50,918 nt of DNA from contig JACSRN010000186.1 of NCBI GenBank assembly GCA_014879735.1, forward strand, positions 1-50,918, in the 5' to 3' direction. The DNA is from Paracoccaceae bacterium (GTDB lineage Bacteria; Pseudomonadota; Alphaproteobacteria; Rhodobacterales; Rhodobacteraceae). The notes below the pieces were generated by a model. The model saw only the letters and a program-made list of their open reading frames with translations. It did not search any database and was not told the origin of the DNA. Position numbers and translations under genes: made by a program. Below, one piece after another: positions 8,619-16,990 of this stretch; position 1 is the stretch's first letter; each line of letters opens with the position of its first letter.

Positions 8619-9359
8619 TCAGCCCGCCCCGCCGGACACGACCAGCCGGCCACCGGGCAGCGCCGCGCATTGGCGCACCAGATCGACGGCGACCGCGGTG
8701 TTGATGCCAAAGCGGGTGACGCCCAGCCGCACCATCTGGGCAATGGCATCCAGCGAACGGATGCCGCCCGAGGCCTTCACCTCCACCGCGCCATCGACGG
8801 TTTCCACGATCATTGCCAGCCGCTCGATGGTGGTGGCATTGGCCGTCCAGCCGGTGCCGGTCTTGACGAAGGCCGCCCCGCTTTCGGCGACAAGCGCGGC
8901 GCCGGTGCGAATCTCGGCATCGGTCAGATGCGCCAGTTCCAGGATCACCTTCAGCGGCACCGGCGCGATGGCCGTGACCACGGCGCGGATCTCGCGGCGG
9001 ACATAATCCAGATCGCCGGATTTCAGCCGCCCGACATTGATCATCATGTCCAGTTCCTGCGCCCCGGCCTGCGCCAGTTCCACCGCTTCTGCCATCTTGG
9101 TGCGGGTGCTGTGGCCGCCGGAGGGAAAGCCCACCGGCCCGCCAACCAGCGTCGGCCCGTCCACCGGCACAAGGCCGCGCAGCAGCGGCACGAAGTTCGG
9201 CAGCGCATGGGCGGCGATGAACCCTTCGGCGACGGCGATCCCCGCCAGATCCCGCACGTCGGCCTCGGTATGGAAGGCCTGGACGGCGCTGATGTCGATC
9301 AGGGCGGCAAGCTCGCGTGCGGACAGCGAGGCGGGCGGGGCTTGGCGGGGAGTTGTCAT
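8619..9359 (-). CDS. deoC: Deoxyribose-phosphate aldolase (DeoC)
   Basis: Class I aldolase of 246 residues that normally splits 2-deoxyribose 5-phosphate into glyceraldehyde 3-phosphate and acetaldehyde. The Schiff-base lysine is Lys166 in FVKTGTGW, and the second conserved lysine is Lys195 in VEVKASGGIRS. ELDMMINVG (102-110) and GFPSGGHST are also family motifs. Its ATG shares a base with the rpiR stop (TGATG), so it is translationally coupled. With two kinases in the same operon it may cleave a deoxy- or branched sugar phosphate, with the aldehyde product handled by the AldA homologue at 20659. That link is inference. Confidence 0.9.
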   Translation of the reverse strand: MTTPRQAPPASLSARELAALIDISAVQAFHTEADVRDLAGIAVAEGFIAAHALPNFVPLLRGLVPVDGPTLVGGPVGFPSGGHSTRTKMAEAVELAQAGAQELDMMINVGRLKSGDLDYVRREIRAVVTAIAPVPLKVILELAHLTDAEIRTGAALVAESGAAFVKTGTGWTANATTIERLAMIVETVDGAVEVKASGGIRSLDAIAQMVRLGVTRFGINTAVAVDLVRQCAALPGGRLVVSGGAG

Positions 9360-10249
9360 CACAATGTCTCGTTGCTGGTGCGGAGGTAGCGGAGGTTGCG
9401 CTTCATGCGGGTGAAAAGTTCGACATGTTCGGCGCCACGACGCAGCGCCACGCTGGTTGACAGGATGTCGATCAGGGTCAGCGCCGCGATGCGCGAGATC
9501 GTCGGCGTGTAGATGTTGGTGTTCTCCAGCGTCTCGGCCTTCAGCACGATGTCGCAGAAATCCACCAGCGGCCCGTCCGAGCCGATGATGCCTATGACCA
9601 GCGCGCCGCTTTCGCGCACGCGCTTGGCGGTTTCGATGATCGCCAGCGTCCTGCCGGTGTTCGAGATGCAGACGGCCACATCGCCGGGCTTCAGCATCGA
9701 GGCGACCATGATCTGCTGATGCGCGTCGGTCTCGGCGCTGCAAGGCACGCCGAACAGCGGAAACTTCTGCTGGGCATCGCGCGCGACGATGCCCGAGGCG
9801 CCGAAGCCGAAAAAGTCGATCCGGCTTGCCACCGAAAGCACGTCGACCGCGCGGCCCACCTGTACCGGGTCTAGATGATTGCGCACCCAGTCGAGGCTGG
9901 CGATCGTATAGTCGAAGATCTTGGCCGAGACCCGGTCGGGCGCATCGGCGGCGGTGATGACGGAATGCGTGGCCGACATGCCCAGTGCAAGGCTTTGTGC
10001 CAGGCGCAGCTTGAAGTCCTGATAGCCCAGGCAGCCGACCGAGGTGCAGAAGCGGATCACCGTCGGCTGGCTGACGCCGGCCCATTCGGCAGCCTCGCCG
10101 ATGGTGGCATTGATCACGCGCTCGGGGTCGGCCAGGACCAGGTCGGCGACCTTGCGGTCCGATTTGCGCAACTCGTCTCGTCGCAGGCTGATCACTTCCA
10201 GGATATTGTTGCCGCCGAATGTCCTGGCTTGTAGCGCGCTGGTGGTCAT
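9359..10249 (-). CDS. RpiR/HexR-family transcriptional regulator
   Basis: A 296-residue regulator with an N-terminal helix-turn-helix (ATIGEAAEWAGVSQPTVIRFC, about 48-68) and a C-terminal SIS sugar-phosphate-binding domain (FFGFGASGIVARDA and VCISNTGRT). Such proteins sense phosphorylated sugar intermediates. It is encoded inside the operon, 18 nt after the upstream gene and overlapping deoC by one base, which suits feedback control. The palindrome TGTAGT-n3-ACTACA found at 17826, 17942 and 23244 resembles known sites of HexR-like RpiR proteins, so this protein is a leading candidate for the operon regulator. Confidence 0.9.
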   Translation of the reverse strand: MTTSALQARTFGGNNILEVISLRRDELRKSDRKVADLVLADPERVINATIGEAAEWAGVSQPTVIRFCTSVGCLGYQDFKLRLAQSLALGMSATHSVITAADAPDRVSAKIFDYTIASLDWVRNHLDPVQVGRAVDVLSVASRIDFFGFGASGIVARDAQQKFPLFGVPCSAETDAHQQIMVASMLKPGDVAVCISNTGRTLAIIETAKRVRESGALVIGIIGSDGPLVDFCDIVLKAETLENTNIYTPTISRIAALTLIDILSTSVALRRGAEHVELFTRMKRNLRYLRTSNETL

Positions 10250-10267
10250 GATCGTTCCCCGGGTTTT

Positions 10268-11134
10268 TTATTTTGTCAGTCGGTAGTCGACCGACAGTTT
10301 TGCCCGATGGAGACGGGTGCCGCAATCAGCGGCCTCGATCCGGGCGTCGATGTCCCGGGGGTCTGCAGTGTTGAAGGCGAACATGCCGTAATGGTGCGCG
10401 ATCAGATCGGCGGCGCCGATGTCGCGGGCCAGCCGGCAGGCTTCCTCGAGGTGGAGGTTGCCGGCGATCCCGGCCGCGGTCAGTTCCGGGCGCCGGCCGT
10501 TCACCGGCAGCAGCACCAGATCCGGCGCGTGCGGCGCCAGTTCCTCGACCAGACCCGCGAAGGGGATGGTGTCGCCGGAATGATAGAGGCTGACGTCGCC
10601 GGCCCGCAGGACATAGCCGAGGAAGCGATGCCAACCCTCGGGCGAGCGTTCCAGCGTCTCATGTGCCGCGCGAATCGCGGTGACGGTCAGGCCGGGCAGC
10701 GGCTCGATCCGGTCGCCGGCATCCACCTCGAACAGCCGGTCGGCGGCGATGCCGATCCGTTCCATCGCCGCATCGCGCACGGCGCGGGGCACCACGAAGC
10801 GGCAGTCGGGATTGAGCCGGGCCAGCGGCGCCAGGGTCTCGGCATCCATATGGTCGGTATGGGCATGGGTGACGAGAACCAGATCGACCGGCCCAAGCTC
10901 TGCAACCGTCACCGGCGCCGGCATCATCCGGTCGTGCTCGAACCGCTTGCCGCGATATTTGGCGGCCAGACTGTCGGAAAGGTAGGGGTCGATCACGATC
11001 CGGTAGCCGGCCATGGCCAGCACGAAGCCGGCCTGGCCCAGCCACCACAGCCGAACCCCCTCTGCTGCATCCCCCGGCCGGGCCAGCCGCGCCGCCAGCG
11101 TCCCGTCGAAGGGAAGGGCGGAAAGCCCCGTCAT
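10268..11134 (-). CDS. MBL-fold metal-dependent hydrolase, UlaG-like
   Basis: Metallo-beta-lactamase-fold protein of 288 residues with the metal motif HAHTDHMD (His90, His92, Asp94, His95), a downstream HSGDT and a C-terminal HHYGMF. The overall layout (WLGQAGFVL start, VIDPYLSD) resembles UlaG, the L-ascorbate-6-phosphate lactonase. In this operon it could open a sugar-acid lactone formed by one of the SDR dehydrogenases, but MBL proteins are functionally diverse. Its start overlaps the stop of the hydroxyacid dehydrogenase gene by 4 nt. Confidence 0.82.
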   Translation of the reverse strand: MTGLSALPFDGTLAARLARPGDAAEGVRLWWLGQAGFVLAMAGYRIVIDPYLSDSLAAKYRGKRFEHDRMMPAPVTVAELGPVDLVLVTHAHTDHMDAETLAPLARLNPDCRFVVPRAVRDAAMERIGIAADRLFEVDAGDRIEPLPGLTVTAIRAAHETLERSPEGWHRFLGYVLRAGDVSLYHSGDTIPFAGLVEELAPHAPDLVLLPVNGRRPELTAAGIAGNLHLEEACRLARDIGAADLIAHHYGMFAFNTADPRDIDARIEAADCGTRLHRAKLSVDYRLTK

Positions 11135-12066
11135 GGCGCGGCCTCCTCCTCCAGCGCCGCAAGCAGGTTCGCCACCGCGATCGAGGTGGCCTTGGCAACG
11201 CTTTCGTCGGTCAGCCCGCCGATATGGCTGGTGGCGATCACCCGGGGGTGCCCCGCAAGCGAGCCCTCGCCGGGCGGCTCGTCAACGAAGACATCGGTCG
11301 CATAGGCTTGCAGCCGCCCCGCGTCCAGCGCGGCGCGCACCGCCGCCTCGTCGACCAGCGCCGCGCGGGCGGTGTTGATCAGGATCGCGCCCGGCCGCAT
11401 CATGGCCAGCCGCGCGGCATCCACCACCGGCCGGCCGTCGGGCGGCGGCGGACAATGCAGCGTGACGACATCGGCCTCGGCGAACAGTTCGTCCAGCCCG
11501 GCCCAGCGGAAGGGACCGTAGACCTCGACATCCGGGCGGAAGGGATCATGCGCCACGATCTCTGCCCCCATGGCCGAGACGGCGCGGGCGACCCGCCGGC
11601 CGATGGCGCCGCAGCCGACGATGCCGATGCTGCGCCCGGAGATCTCCTTGCCGCGCGACCGCGGCCAGCGGCCGGCGCGGGTTCCGGCCACCTCGTCGGG
11701 GATGTGGCGCAGCGCGGCCAGCATCAGCCCGACCGTCAGTTCCGCCACGCCCACCGCATTCGCACCCTCGGCGCGAAGCACGCGGATGCCGCGCTCTGCC
11801 AGCAGCGGCAGCGGCAGGTTGTCGACGCCGGTGCCGTTGCGGCTGATGGCGCGCAGGCTGTCCGCCGCCGCGATGACGCGGTCCGAAACCGGCTCCACCC
11901 CGGCAAGCCAGCCGACACAGCCGGGCAGCAGCGCCAGCAGCGCTGCCTCGTCGGGCATCCGGCCGGGTTCGGGGAAGACCAGATCAAAGCCCGCCTGCCG
12001 CAGCGGGTCAAGCTCGGGCGGAGGGGCAAGCGACAGCGAGCGGGGTGTGATCAGGATGCGCTTCAT
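11131..12066 (-). CDS. D-isomer-specific 2-hydroxyacid dehydrogenase
   Basis: NAD(P)-dependent reductase/dehydrogenase of 311 residues related to SerA and glyoxylate reductases. The nucleotide motif GIVGCGAIG ends at 156, and the catalytic triad is Arg234 (NTARAALVDE), Glu263 (DVFVDEPP) and His281 (SHIGG). It lacks the C-terminal ACT domain of full SerA. It may interconvert a 2-keto acid such as hydroxypyruvate or 2-keto-sugar acid with its hydroxy acid. It is 3 nt from the shikimate-dehydrogenase-like gene upstream and overlaps the MBL gene by 4 nt. Confidence 0.88.
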   Translation of the reverse strand: MKRILITPRSLSLAPPPELDPLRQAGFDLVFPEPGRMPDEAALLALLPGCVGWLAGVEPVSDRVIAAADSLRAISRNGTGVDNLPLPLLAERGIRVLRAEGANAVGVAELTVGLMLAALRHIPDEVAGTRAGRWPRSRGKEISGRSIGIVGCGAIGRRVARAVSAMGAEIVAHDPFRPDVEVYGPFRWAGLDELFAEADVVTLHCPPPPDGRPVVDAARLAMMRPGAILINTARAALVDEAAVRAALDAGRLQAYATDVFVDEPPGEGSLAGHPRVIATSHIGGLTDESVAKATSIAVANLLAALEEEAAP

Positions 12067-12069
12067 GGC

Positions 12070-13023
12070 CTATCCCTTCGCTGCCGACAGCGCGATGCGC
12101 GACAATTCGTCGAAGCCCGGCCCCGAGGTCGGGATGTCGATGTGGAACACCTCGGCAATGACCTGGGTCCAGCCGTGGATGAAATAGGTCCAGCCGTCCT
12201 CGACCTGCAGCCCGCGCGCAGCCTCCTGCCGGCGGGCCTGGTCGAGAAACACCAGATCGCCGCGATAGTTCAGATCCCAGGCGATGGCGCGTTCGGGAAA
12301 GATCCCGGCATCGGTGATGGGCGAGCCGGGGGCATCCTTGCCAAGGCCGGTGGCGTTGATCACCAGCGACCCGGGCTTCAGCGCGGCCATGGCGGCATCG
12401 TTCAGTTCCGGTTTCGGGGTCAGCACGTATTCGACCGGGGCGCGCAGGACCATCTGGGCATGGACCTGCCGCAACTCGTCCAGCCGCGGTTGCGAGCGGT
12501 TGGTGACGATGATGCGCGAGGGAATGTCGGCGCCGCGGCTGGCCTGCATCAGATGCCAGGTGATCGCGATGGTCGATCCGCCGGCGCCCATCGACAGCAC
12601 CTCGGCGCCGGTCTGCGCGAAATGGCCGGGCGGGACGAAGCCGTCGATGGCAAGGCCCGAGGAAATCGGATCCTTGGCATGGCAGATCAGCCGGCCGTCG
12701 CGCTTCGACAGGCAGCTTGTTTCATGCATCAGCCGGGCAAGGGGGTCGATCTCGTCGAAAAGATCGCGCGCGGCGTTGAACAGGTCGATCTTGTGCGTGG
12801 TGACAAGCGCGCCAAGCGAGAGCGGGTCGTTCTTGATGAAGGACACGGCCTCGCGATAGGCCTCGGGGTCGGCATGCAGCGGAAAGTCGATCCCCTTCAG
12901 CACGGCATCCTTCAGCCCCAGATATTCGGCCCAGGCCGGAAACACCCGCATGATCGAGCTTTTGGCCGTGGTCACGCCGATGAAGTAGAAGGTCGGCTGC
13001 GTGGCGGGCTGGTAGCGGCTCAT
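12070..13023 (-). CDS. Shikimate-dehydrogenase-like oxidoreductase of unknown substrate
   Basis: A 317-residue AroE-fold protein. The catalytic dyad is kept: Lys78 (TTHKIDLF) and Asp118 (HAKDPISSG). The dinucleotide motif MGAGGS is at 145-150, and a C-terminal HGWTQVI holds a glutamine near where AroE has its conserved Gln. The substrate-side pocket differs from AroE: the paired serines and the NTD of GxNTDxxG read KSSIMR and AKD. The gene overlaps the KDPG-aldolase gene by 4 nt within a sugar operon, far from any aromatic pathway gene. I infer a polyhydroxylated substrate other than shikimate. Confidence 0.8.
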   Translation of the reverse strand: MSRYQPATQPTFYFIGVTTAKSSIMRVFPAWAEYLGLKDAVLKGIDFPLHADPEAYREAVSFIKNDPLSLGALVTTHKIDLFNAARDLFDEIDPLARLMHETSCLSKRDGRLICHAKDPISSGLAIDGFVPPGHFAQTGAEVLSMGAGGSTIAITWHLMQASRGADIPSRIIVTNRSQPRLDELRQVHAQMVLRAPVEYVLTPKPELNDAAMAALKPGSLVINATGLGKDAPGSPITDAGIFPERAIAWDLNYRGDLVFLDQARRQEAARGLQVEDGWTYFIHGWTQVIAEVFHIDIPTSGPGFDELSRIALSAAKG

Positions 13024-13673
13024 TTCCCGGCCTCCCGGATTTCTTTTGCCCGCGCCACCGCGGCGCGGGCCTTGGCCGAGATCTCGGCCCAGCGCCCTTC
13101 GGCGATATCGGCGCGGCTGGCGATCCAGGTGCCTCCGACCGCCGCCACTGCGCCAAGTTTCAGCCAGTCCTGCATGGTGTCGAGGCTGACGCCGCCCGTC
13201 GGCACGAAGCGAATTCCGAGATGGGCATAGGGTGCGCTGATCGCATCGAGCATCGCCGGCCCGCCGGCAGCCTTGGCGGGAAAGAACTTGGCCAGTTCAA
13301 GACCATGGCGGGCGACCGCGGTCAGGTCCGAGGGCGTCATGATGCCGGGCGCGAAGGGAAATCCCATGACCCGCGCGCGGTTCACGATATCGGCGTCGAA
13401 GCCCGGGGCCAGACCGAAAGCCGCGCCGGAGTCCACCGCGGCGTCCAGCGATTGCGGTGTCAGGATCGTGCCGGCGCCGACCAGAAGCTCGGGCCGCTGC
13501 CCGGCCATGGCCGCGATCACCTCGGCGGCCGCTTCGGTCCGGAAGGTGATCTCGGCGATGGGCAGCCCGCCTTCCAGCAGGGCATCGGCCAGCGGCAGCG
13601 CATCGGCGGCGCGCTCGATGGCGATGACGGGAACGACGCCCAGCGCGGCGGCCCGCTCGAATGCGGCGGTCAT
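13020..13673 (-). CDS. 2-dehydro-3-deoxy-phosphogluconate (KDPG)-type aldolase
   Basis: Class I aldolase of 217 residues, the usual Eda length. Motifs are EITFRTEAA with Glu41, GAGTILTP (67-73), and the Schiff-base Lys129 in LELAKFFPA. The residue after FFPA is Lys rather than the Glu of E. coli Eda. It would cleave a 2-keto-3-deoxy sugar acid phosphate to pyruvate and an aldehyde. No 6-phosphogluconate or sugar-acid dehydratase gene is present nearby, so the source of its substrate is unclear. The start at 13673 is fixed by the 4-nt overlap with the upstream isomerase gene. Confidence 0.88.
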   Translation of the reverse strand: MTAAFERAAALGVVPVIAIERAADALPLADALLEGGLPIAEITFRTEAAAEVIAAMAGQRPELLVGAGTILTPQSLDAAVDSGAAFGLAPGFDADIVNRARVMGFPFAPGIMTPSDLTAVARHGLELAKFFPAKAAGGPAMLDAISAPYAHLGIRFVPTGGVSLDTMQDWLKLGAVAAVGGTWIASRADIAEGRWAEISAKARAAVARAKEIREAGK

Positions 13674-14329
13674 GTACGGTTCTCCTTGTTCGGCTGTCCG
13701 TAAAGCGCGGCCACGGTCGCGGCGTCGCGCGGGCGCCAGCCCGGATTGTCGACGGTGGTCCAGCCGCCCTTGCCGTCGTCGACCACCCGCACCCGCATGC
13801 CGCCGGCGCGGGCGATGCAGTCGTAGTCCTGGCCGGAATCGGCGGGGTAGCAGAACAGCATCACCAGATCCTCGCTGCCGGTATTGACCGAGCGGTGGAT
13901 CCAGTAGGGCGGGACGTAGCAGACGGTCTGCACCCCGATCTCGACGATGCGGATCTCGCCCTCGGGCGATTCCATCAGCATCAGGCCGCGGCCCTTCTGG
14001 CCGTAGTAGATCTCTGGCCGGTCGGACTGGCGGTGGATATGGCCGCGGGTGACGAAATATTCGCTCCCCACCTTGCCGGGCTGCATCCGCGTCACGCCGA
14101 AGATCAGGTCGCCGGCGCGTTCGTTCGGGCGGAACTCCATCACCTCGTAGACGACGGTGTCGCCCAGGTCGCCTGCCATGGCGGCGAAGGCGGCCTCGTC
14201 CGCGTAAAGGCCGGCAAGATCGCCGAAGCGCTTCTGATAGGCGCCGGTCGCATTGCTCAGGGTGCCCGTTTCCGGATCGACCACACACCCGATGGGTTCG
14301 AACAACTGTGGCACTGTGGTTCCTCGCAT
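13670..14329 (-). CDS. Cupin-type (archaeal-style) glucose-6-phosphate isomerase family protein
   Basis: Metal-dependent cupin isomerase of 219 residues. The metal ligands His97, His99 (TRGHIHRQ), Glu106 (RPEIYYG) and His145 (YWIHRSVN) have the same spacing (+2, +7, +39) as those I recall for the Pyrococcus furiosus enzyme. The motif GQKGRGLMLME follows. It probably interconverts an aldose 6-phosphate and a ketose 6-phosphate. It is unrelated to the ordinary bacterial Pgi, and its place beside an Eda-type aldolase suggests a specialised sugar phosphate. It overlaps the aldolase gene by 4 nt and follows the SDR gene by 16 nt. Confidence 0.88.
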   Translation of the reverse strand: MRGTTVPQLFEPIGCVVDPETGTLSNATGAYQKRFGDLAGLYADEAAFAAMAGDLGDTVVYEVMEFRPNERAGDLIFGVTRMQPGKVGSEYFVTRGHIHRQSDRPEIYYGQKGRGLMLMESPEGEIRIVEIGVQTVCYVPPYWIHRSVNTGSEDLVMLFCYPADSGQDYDCIARAGGMRVRVVDDGKGGWTTVDNPGWRPRDAATVAALYGQPNKENRT

Positions 14330-14345
14330 CTGTCGTTTCAGGGGA

Positions 14346-15110
14346 TCAGACGATGGTATAGCCGCCGTCGATCATCAGGTTCGCGCCATTCACCATCGCG
14401 GCGGCGCCGCTGGCAAGATAGAGGACCGCGGCGGCGATCTCCCAGGGCTTGGCGAAGCGGCGGGTCGGGATCGCGGCGCGGGCGCGGTCGCCCTTTTCGC
14501 CGGCCCAGCCGGTCAGGCCCAGTTCGGTTTCCACCACGGTGGGCGACAGCGCATTGACGGTGACGCCGCGCGGCCCCCATTCCAGCGCCATGCAGTTCGT
14601 CATGCCGATGATGCCGGCCTTGCTGGCGCAATAGGCGACATGGCCCTCGATGCCGATGACGGCGGCCTGCGAGGCCATGTTGACGATCCGCCCCGAACCG
14701 CGCTCCAGCATCGCCGGCGCAACGCTGCGCGCCATCAGGAAGGCGCCCTTGAGGTTGATCGCCAGCGTCCGGTCCCAATCGGCGGTGGGGTAGCTTTCGG
14801 CCGGGGCCAGGGGGCCGATCCCGGCATTGTTCACCAGGATGTCGATCTGGCCCAGGGCCGCGGCCACCGCCGCAACTGCGTCGACAACCCCCGGCTCGTT
14901 GGTCACGTCGACGACATGCGAGATGTGCTGCGCCCCGAGACCGGCCGCCACCTGTGCGACGGCCGGGTCGCGGTCAAGCAGTGCGACTCGCGCGCCCCGG
15001 GCGGCGAAAGCCTCGGCCACGGCGCGGCCGATTCCGGTCGCCGCGCCGGTGACGACCACGTTCCTGCCGGAAAAATCCAGAAGATTGTCGAAGGAAGGCG
15101 TGTCGCTCAT
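14346..15110 (-). CDS. SDR-family dehydrogenase resembling GolD/D-threitol-type polyol dehydrogenases
   Basis: Classical SDR of 254 residues: TGAATGIG (21-28), NNAG (94-97), Ser147 and Tyr160/Lys164 (YCASK). The segment MALEWGPRGVTVNALSPTVV and the C-terminal MIDGGYTIV are typical of polyol dehydrogenases of the GolD group. The substrate could be a tetritol, pentitol or hexitol. It is separated from the next SDR by a single nucleotide, so both are likely made together. The family call is firm; the GolD resemblance is from memory. Confidence 0.85.
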   Translation of the reverse strand: MSDTPSFDNLLDFSGRNVVVTGAATGIGRAVAEAFAARGARVALLDRDPAVAQVAAGLGAQHISHVVDVTNEPGVVDAVAAVAAALGQIDILVNNAGIGPLAPAESYPTADWDRTLAINLKGAFLMARSVAPAMLERGSGRIVNMASQAAVIGIEGHVAYCASKAGIIGMTNCMALEWGPRGVTVNALSPTVVETELGLTGWAGEKGDRARAAIPTRRFAKPWEIAAAVLYLASGAAAMVNGANLMIDGGYTIV

Positions 15111-15111
15111 C

Positions 15112-15840
15112 TCAGAATTCCTGGCCGGTATGGGTGATCGTCATTTCCTGCAGATTGACATGCTGCGGCATCTGATAGGCAAAGAGCATGGTCCGCGCGA
15201 TATCGTTGGCATCCAGGCCGCCATCAAGCTGCTGGCGCCCCTTGTTCCAGAACTCATAGGCATTGTGGTGGGTGATGGTCTTGTCGATCTCGGATTTCGC
15301 CACCCCGGGCGAGATGACCATGACGCGCACCCCATAGGCCGACATCGTCTGCCGCATGCCTTCGCTGACGGCATGGACGAAATGCTTGGTGCCGCCATAG
15401 ACGTCGTGATGCGGATAGACCTTGCGGCCGGCGATGGAGGAGACGTTGATGATGGTGCCGTGGCGGCGTTCCTTCATCCCCGGCGCTATGGCATGCATGC
15501 CGTTCAGGACGCCGATGCAGTTGATGTCGATCAGGTCGCGCCACTGTTCGGGATCCTGCTCGTCCAGCCGGGCCAGCCGCGAGATCCCGGCATTGTTGAT
15601 CAGGCAGTCGACCGGGCCGAACAGCGCCTCGCCCGCCACGATGGCCCGGGCCAGCGCCTCGCGGTCGCGCACATCGGCCGCGACGGCCAGCGTGTCGGGC
15701 AGGCCCATCGCCTCGATCAGGTCGGGACGACGCGCGACAAGCAGCAGCGGATAGCCCGCTGCCGAGAAGACCCGGGCGGTTTCCTGCCCGATCCCGGCGC
15801 TGGCGCCGGTGATCATGACAAGCGGTTTTCCGGAAGACAT
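15112..15840 (-). CDS. SDR-family oxidoreductase (YdfG-like)
   Basis: SDR of 242 residues with TGASAGIG (11-18), NNAG (82-85), Ser134/135 and the catalytic Tyr148/Lys152 (YGGTK). The motif RKVYPHHDVYGGTKHFV and a C-terminal HVNLQEMTITHTGQ resemble the YdfG group of 3-hydroxy-acid and serine dehydrogenases. It differs clearly from the other SDRs in the operon. The reading frame extends upstream to 16107, but the start at 15840 gives the family N-terminus and is 14 nt after gldA. Confidence 0.85.
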   Translation of the reverse strand: MSSGKPLVMITGASAGIGQETARVFSAAGYPLLLVARRPDLIEAMGLPDTLAVAADVRDREALARAIVAGEALFGPVDCLINNAGISRLARLDEQDPEQWRDLIDINCIGVLNGMHAIAPGMKERRHGTIINVSSIAGRKVYPHHDVYGGTKHFVHAVSEGMRQTMSAYGVRVMVISPGVAKSEIDKTITHHNAYEFWNKGRQQLDGGLDANDIARTMLFAYQMPQHVNLQEMTITHTGQEF

Positions 15841-15854
15841 CGGCGTTTCTCCTG

Positions 15855-16949
15855 TCAGGCGATGCTGCGCGAGAAGGCGTCCAGCGCCAGGATCGCATCG
15901 CGCACGCCCGCCACGGTGATCGGGACCGGCGTCGCATAGATGATGTTGCCGGGGCGGCAGGCGGCCTCGGCCGCGCGTTCGATCGCGGCGGGCGCGTCCT
16001 TCACAATCCCCAGATCGGCCAGCTGCGTCGGCAGGCCGAGGCTGCGGCAGAAGCGGATCATCGCCTCGATCTCGGCCCGGTCGCGGTTTTCCAGCATCAG
16101 CAGGCACAGCGTGCCGAAGGCCACCTTCTCGCCGTGGAAATGGCCATGCACCTCATCCAGCACGGTCAACCCGTCGTGGATGCCATGCGCAGCCGAACAG
16201 CCGCAATTCTCGAAGCCCAGCCCGGAAAGCAGCGTGTTCGCCTCGATGATATTCTCGACCGCCGTGGTCAGCAGGCCGGCCTCGACCGCGATCTTCGCCT
16301 TCAGCGCGTCACGCATCAGCACCTCGTGGCAGTGCCGGGCGATGGCCATGCCGGCCTCGGTGGCGGGAAAGCCGCCGGCGACATAATTGTCGGTGCGCGA
16401 TTCGATGTTGGACCGGGCTTCGAACCAGGTCGACAGCGCATCGCCGATTCCGGCGACAAGGAAGCGGACGGGCGCCGCCGCCACCAGCGCCGAATCGACG
16501 ATCACCGCATCGGGATTGCGGGGCAGACGCAGCGAATCCTCATAGACGCCCTCGGGCGTGTAGCGCACGGCCACCGCGCTGCAGGGCGCGTCGGTCGAGG
16601 CGATGGTCGGCACGATGACGATGCGCGCGGCGGTGTCGATGGCGACGATCTTTGCCGTGTCCACCGTCTTGCCGCCGCCGACACCCACCAGCACATCGGC
16701 CCGGTGGGCGACCGCGATCGCGCGCACGCGATCGATCTCGGGGGTGGAACATTCGCCGCCGAAGCGTTCGAAGCGGATGTCGAGCGCGGCGCCGCAGCTT
16801 TCGCCGATGCGGGCGGACAGCCGATCGAACAGCGCGCCGTCGATCAGCACCAGCGCACGTTTGCCCAGCGGCGCCACATGTTCGCCCAGCCGGTCGATCT
16901 CGCCCGCGCGCTGGATGTATTTGCTCGGCCCGCCGAATGCCCGTGCCAT
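15855..16949 (-). CDS. gldA: Glycerol dehydrogenase-type iron/zinc alcohol dehydrogenase
   Basis: A 364-residue member of the Fe-ADH family, strongly like E. coli GldA: PSKYIQRAGEIDRLGE near the start, FGGECS, the NAD site GVGGGKTVDTAK (89-100) and PTIASTDAPCSA. Metal ligands are Asp170 (GIGDALSTWFEA), His255 (AAHGIHDGL) and His272 (HFHGEKVAFG). GldA oxidises glycerol and other vicinal diols to hydroxyketones such as dihydroxyacetone. In this operon it may act on a polyol or on a diol released by an aldolase. The start at 16949 matches GldA; upstream in-frame codons belong to the shadow of the preceding SDR. Confidence 0.92.
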   Translation of the reverse strand: MARAFGGPSKYIQRAGEIDRLGEHVAPLGKRALVLIDGALFDRLSARIGESCGAALDIRFERFGGECSTPEIDRVRAIAVAHRADVLVGVGGGKTVDTAKIVAIDTAARIVIVPTIASTDAPCSAVAVRYTPEGVYEDSLRLPRNPDAVIVDSALVAAAPVRFLVAGIGDALSTWFEARSNIESRTDNYVAGGFPATEAGMAIARHCHEVLMRDALKAKIAVEAGLLTTAVENIIEANTLLSGLGFENCGCSAAHGIHDGLTVLDEVHGHFHGEKVAFGTLCLLMLENRDRAEIEAMIRFCRSLGLPTQLADLGIVKDAPAAIERAAEAACRPGNIIYATPVPITVAGVRDAILALDAFSRSIA

Positions 16950-16990
16950 ATCGATATACTCCCTGTGCTTGTCGTATCGTGGTGGCGGTG

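Noticed and set aside
9360-10325. N-terminal extension of the deoC frame (ORF to 10325)
   Set aside because: It is the out-of-frame shadow of rpiR. The DeoC fold begins at 9359 next to the rpiR stop.
13674-14288. N-terminal extension of the KDPG-aldolase frame
   Set aside because: It is an out-of-frame reading of the cupin isomerase gene, not a fusion domain.
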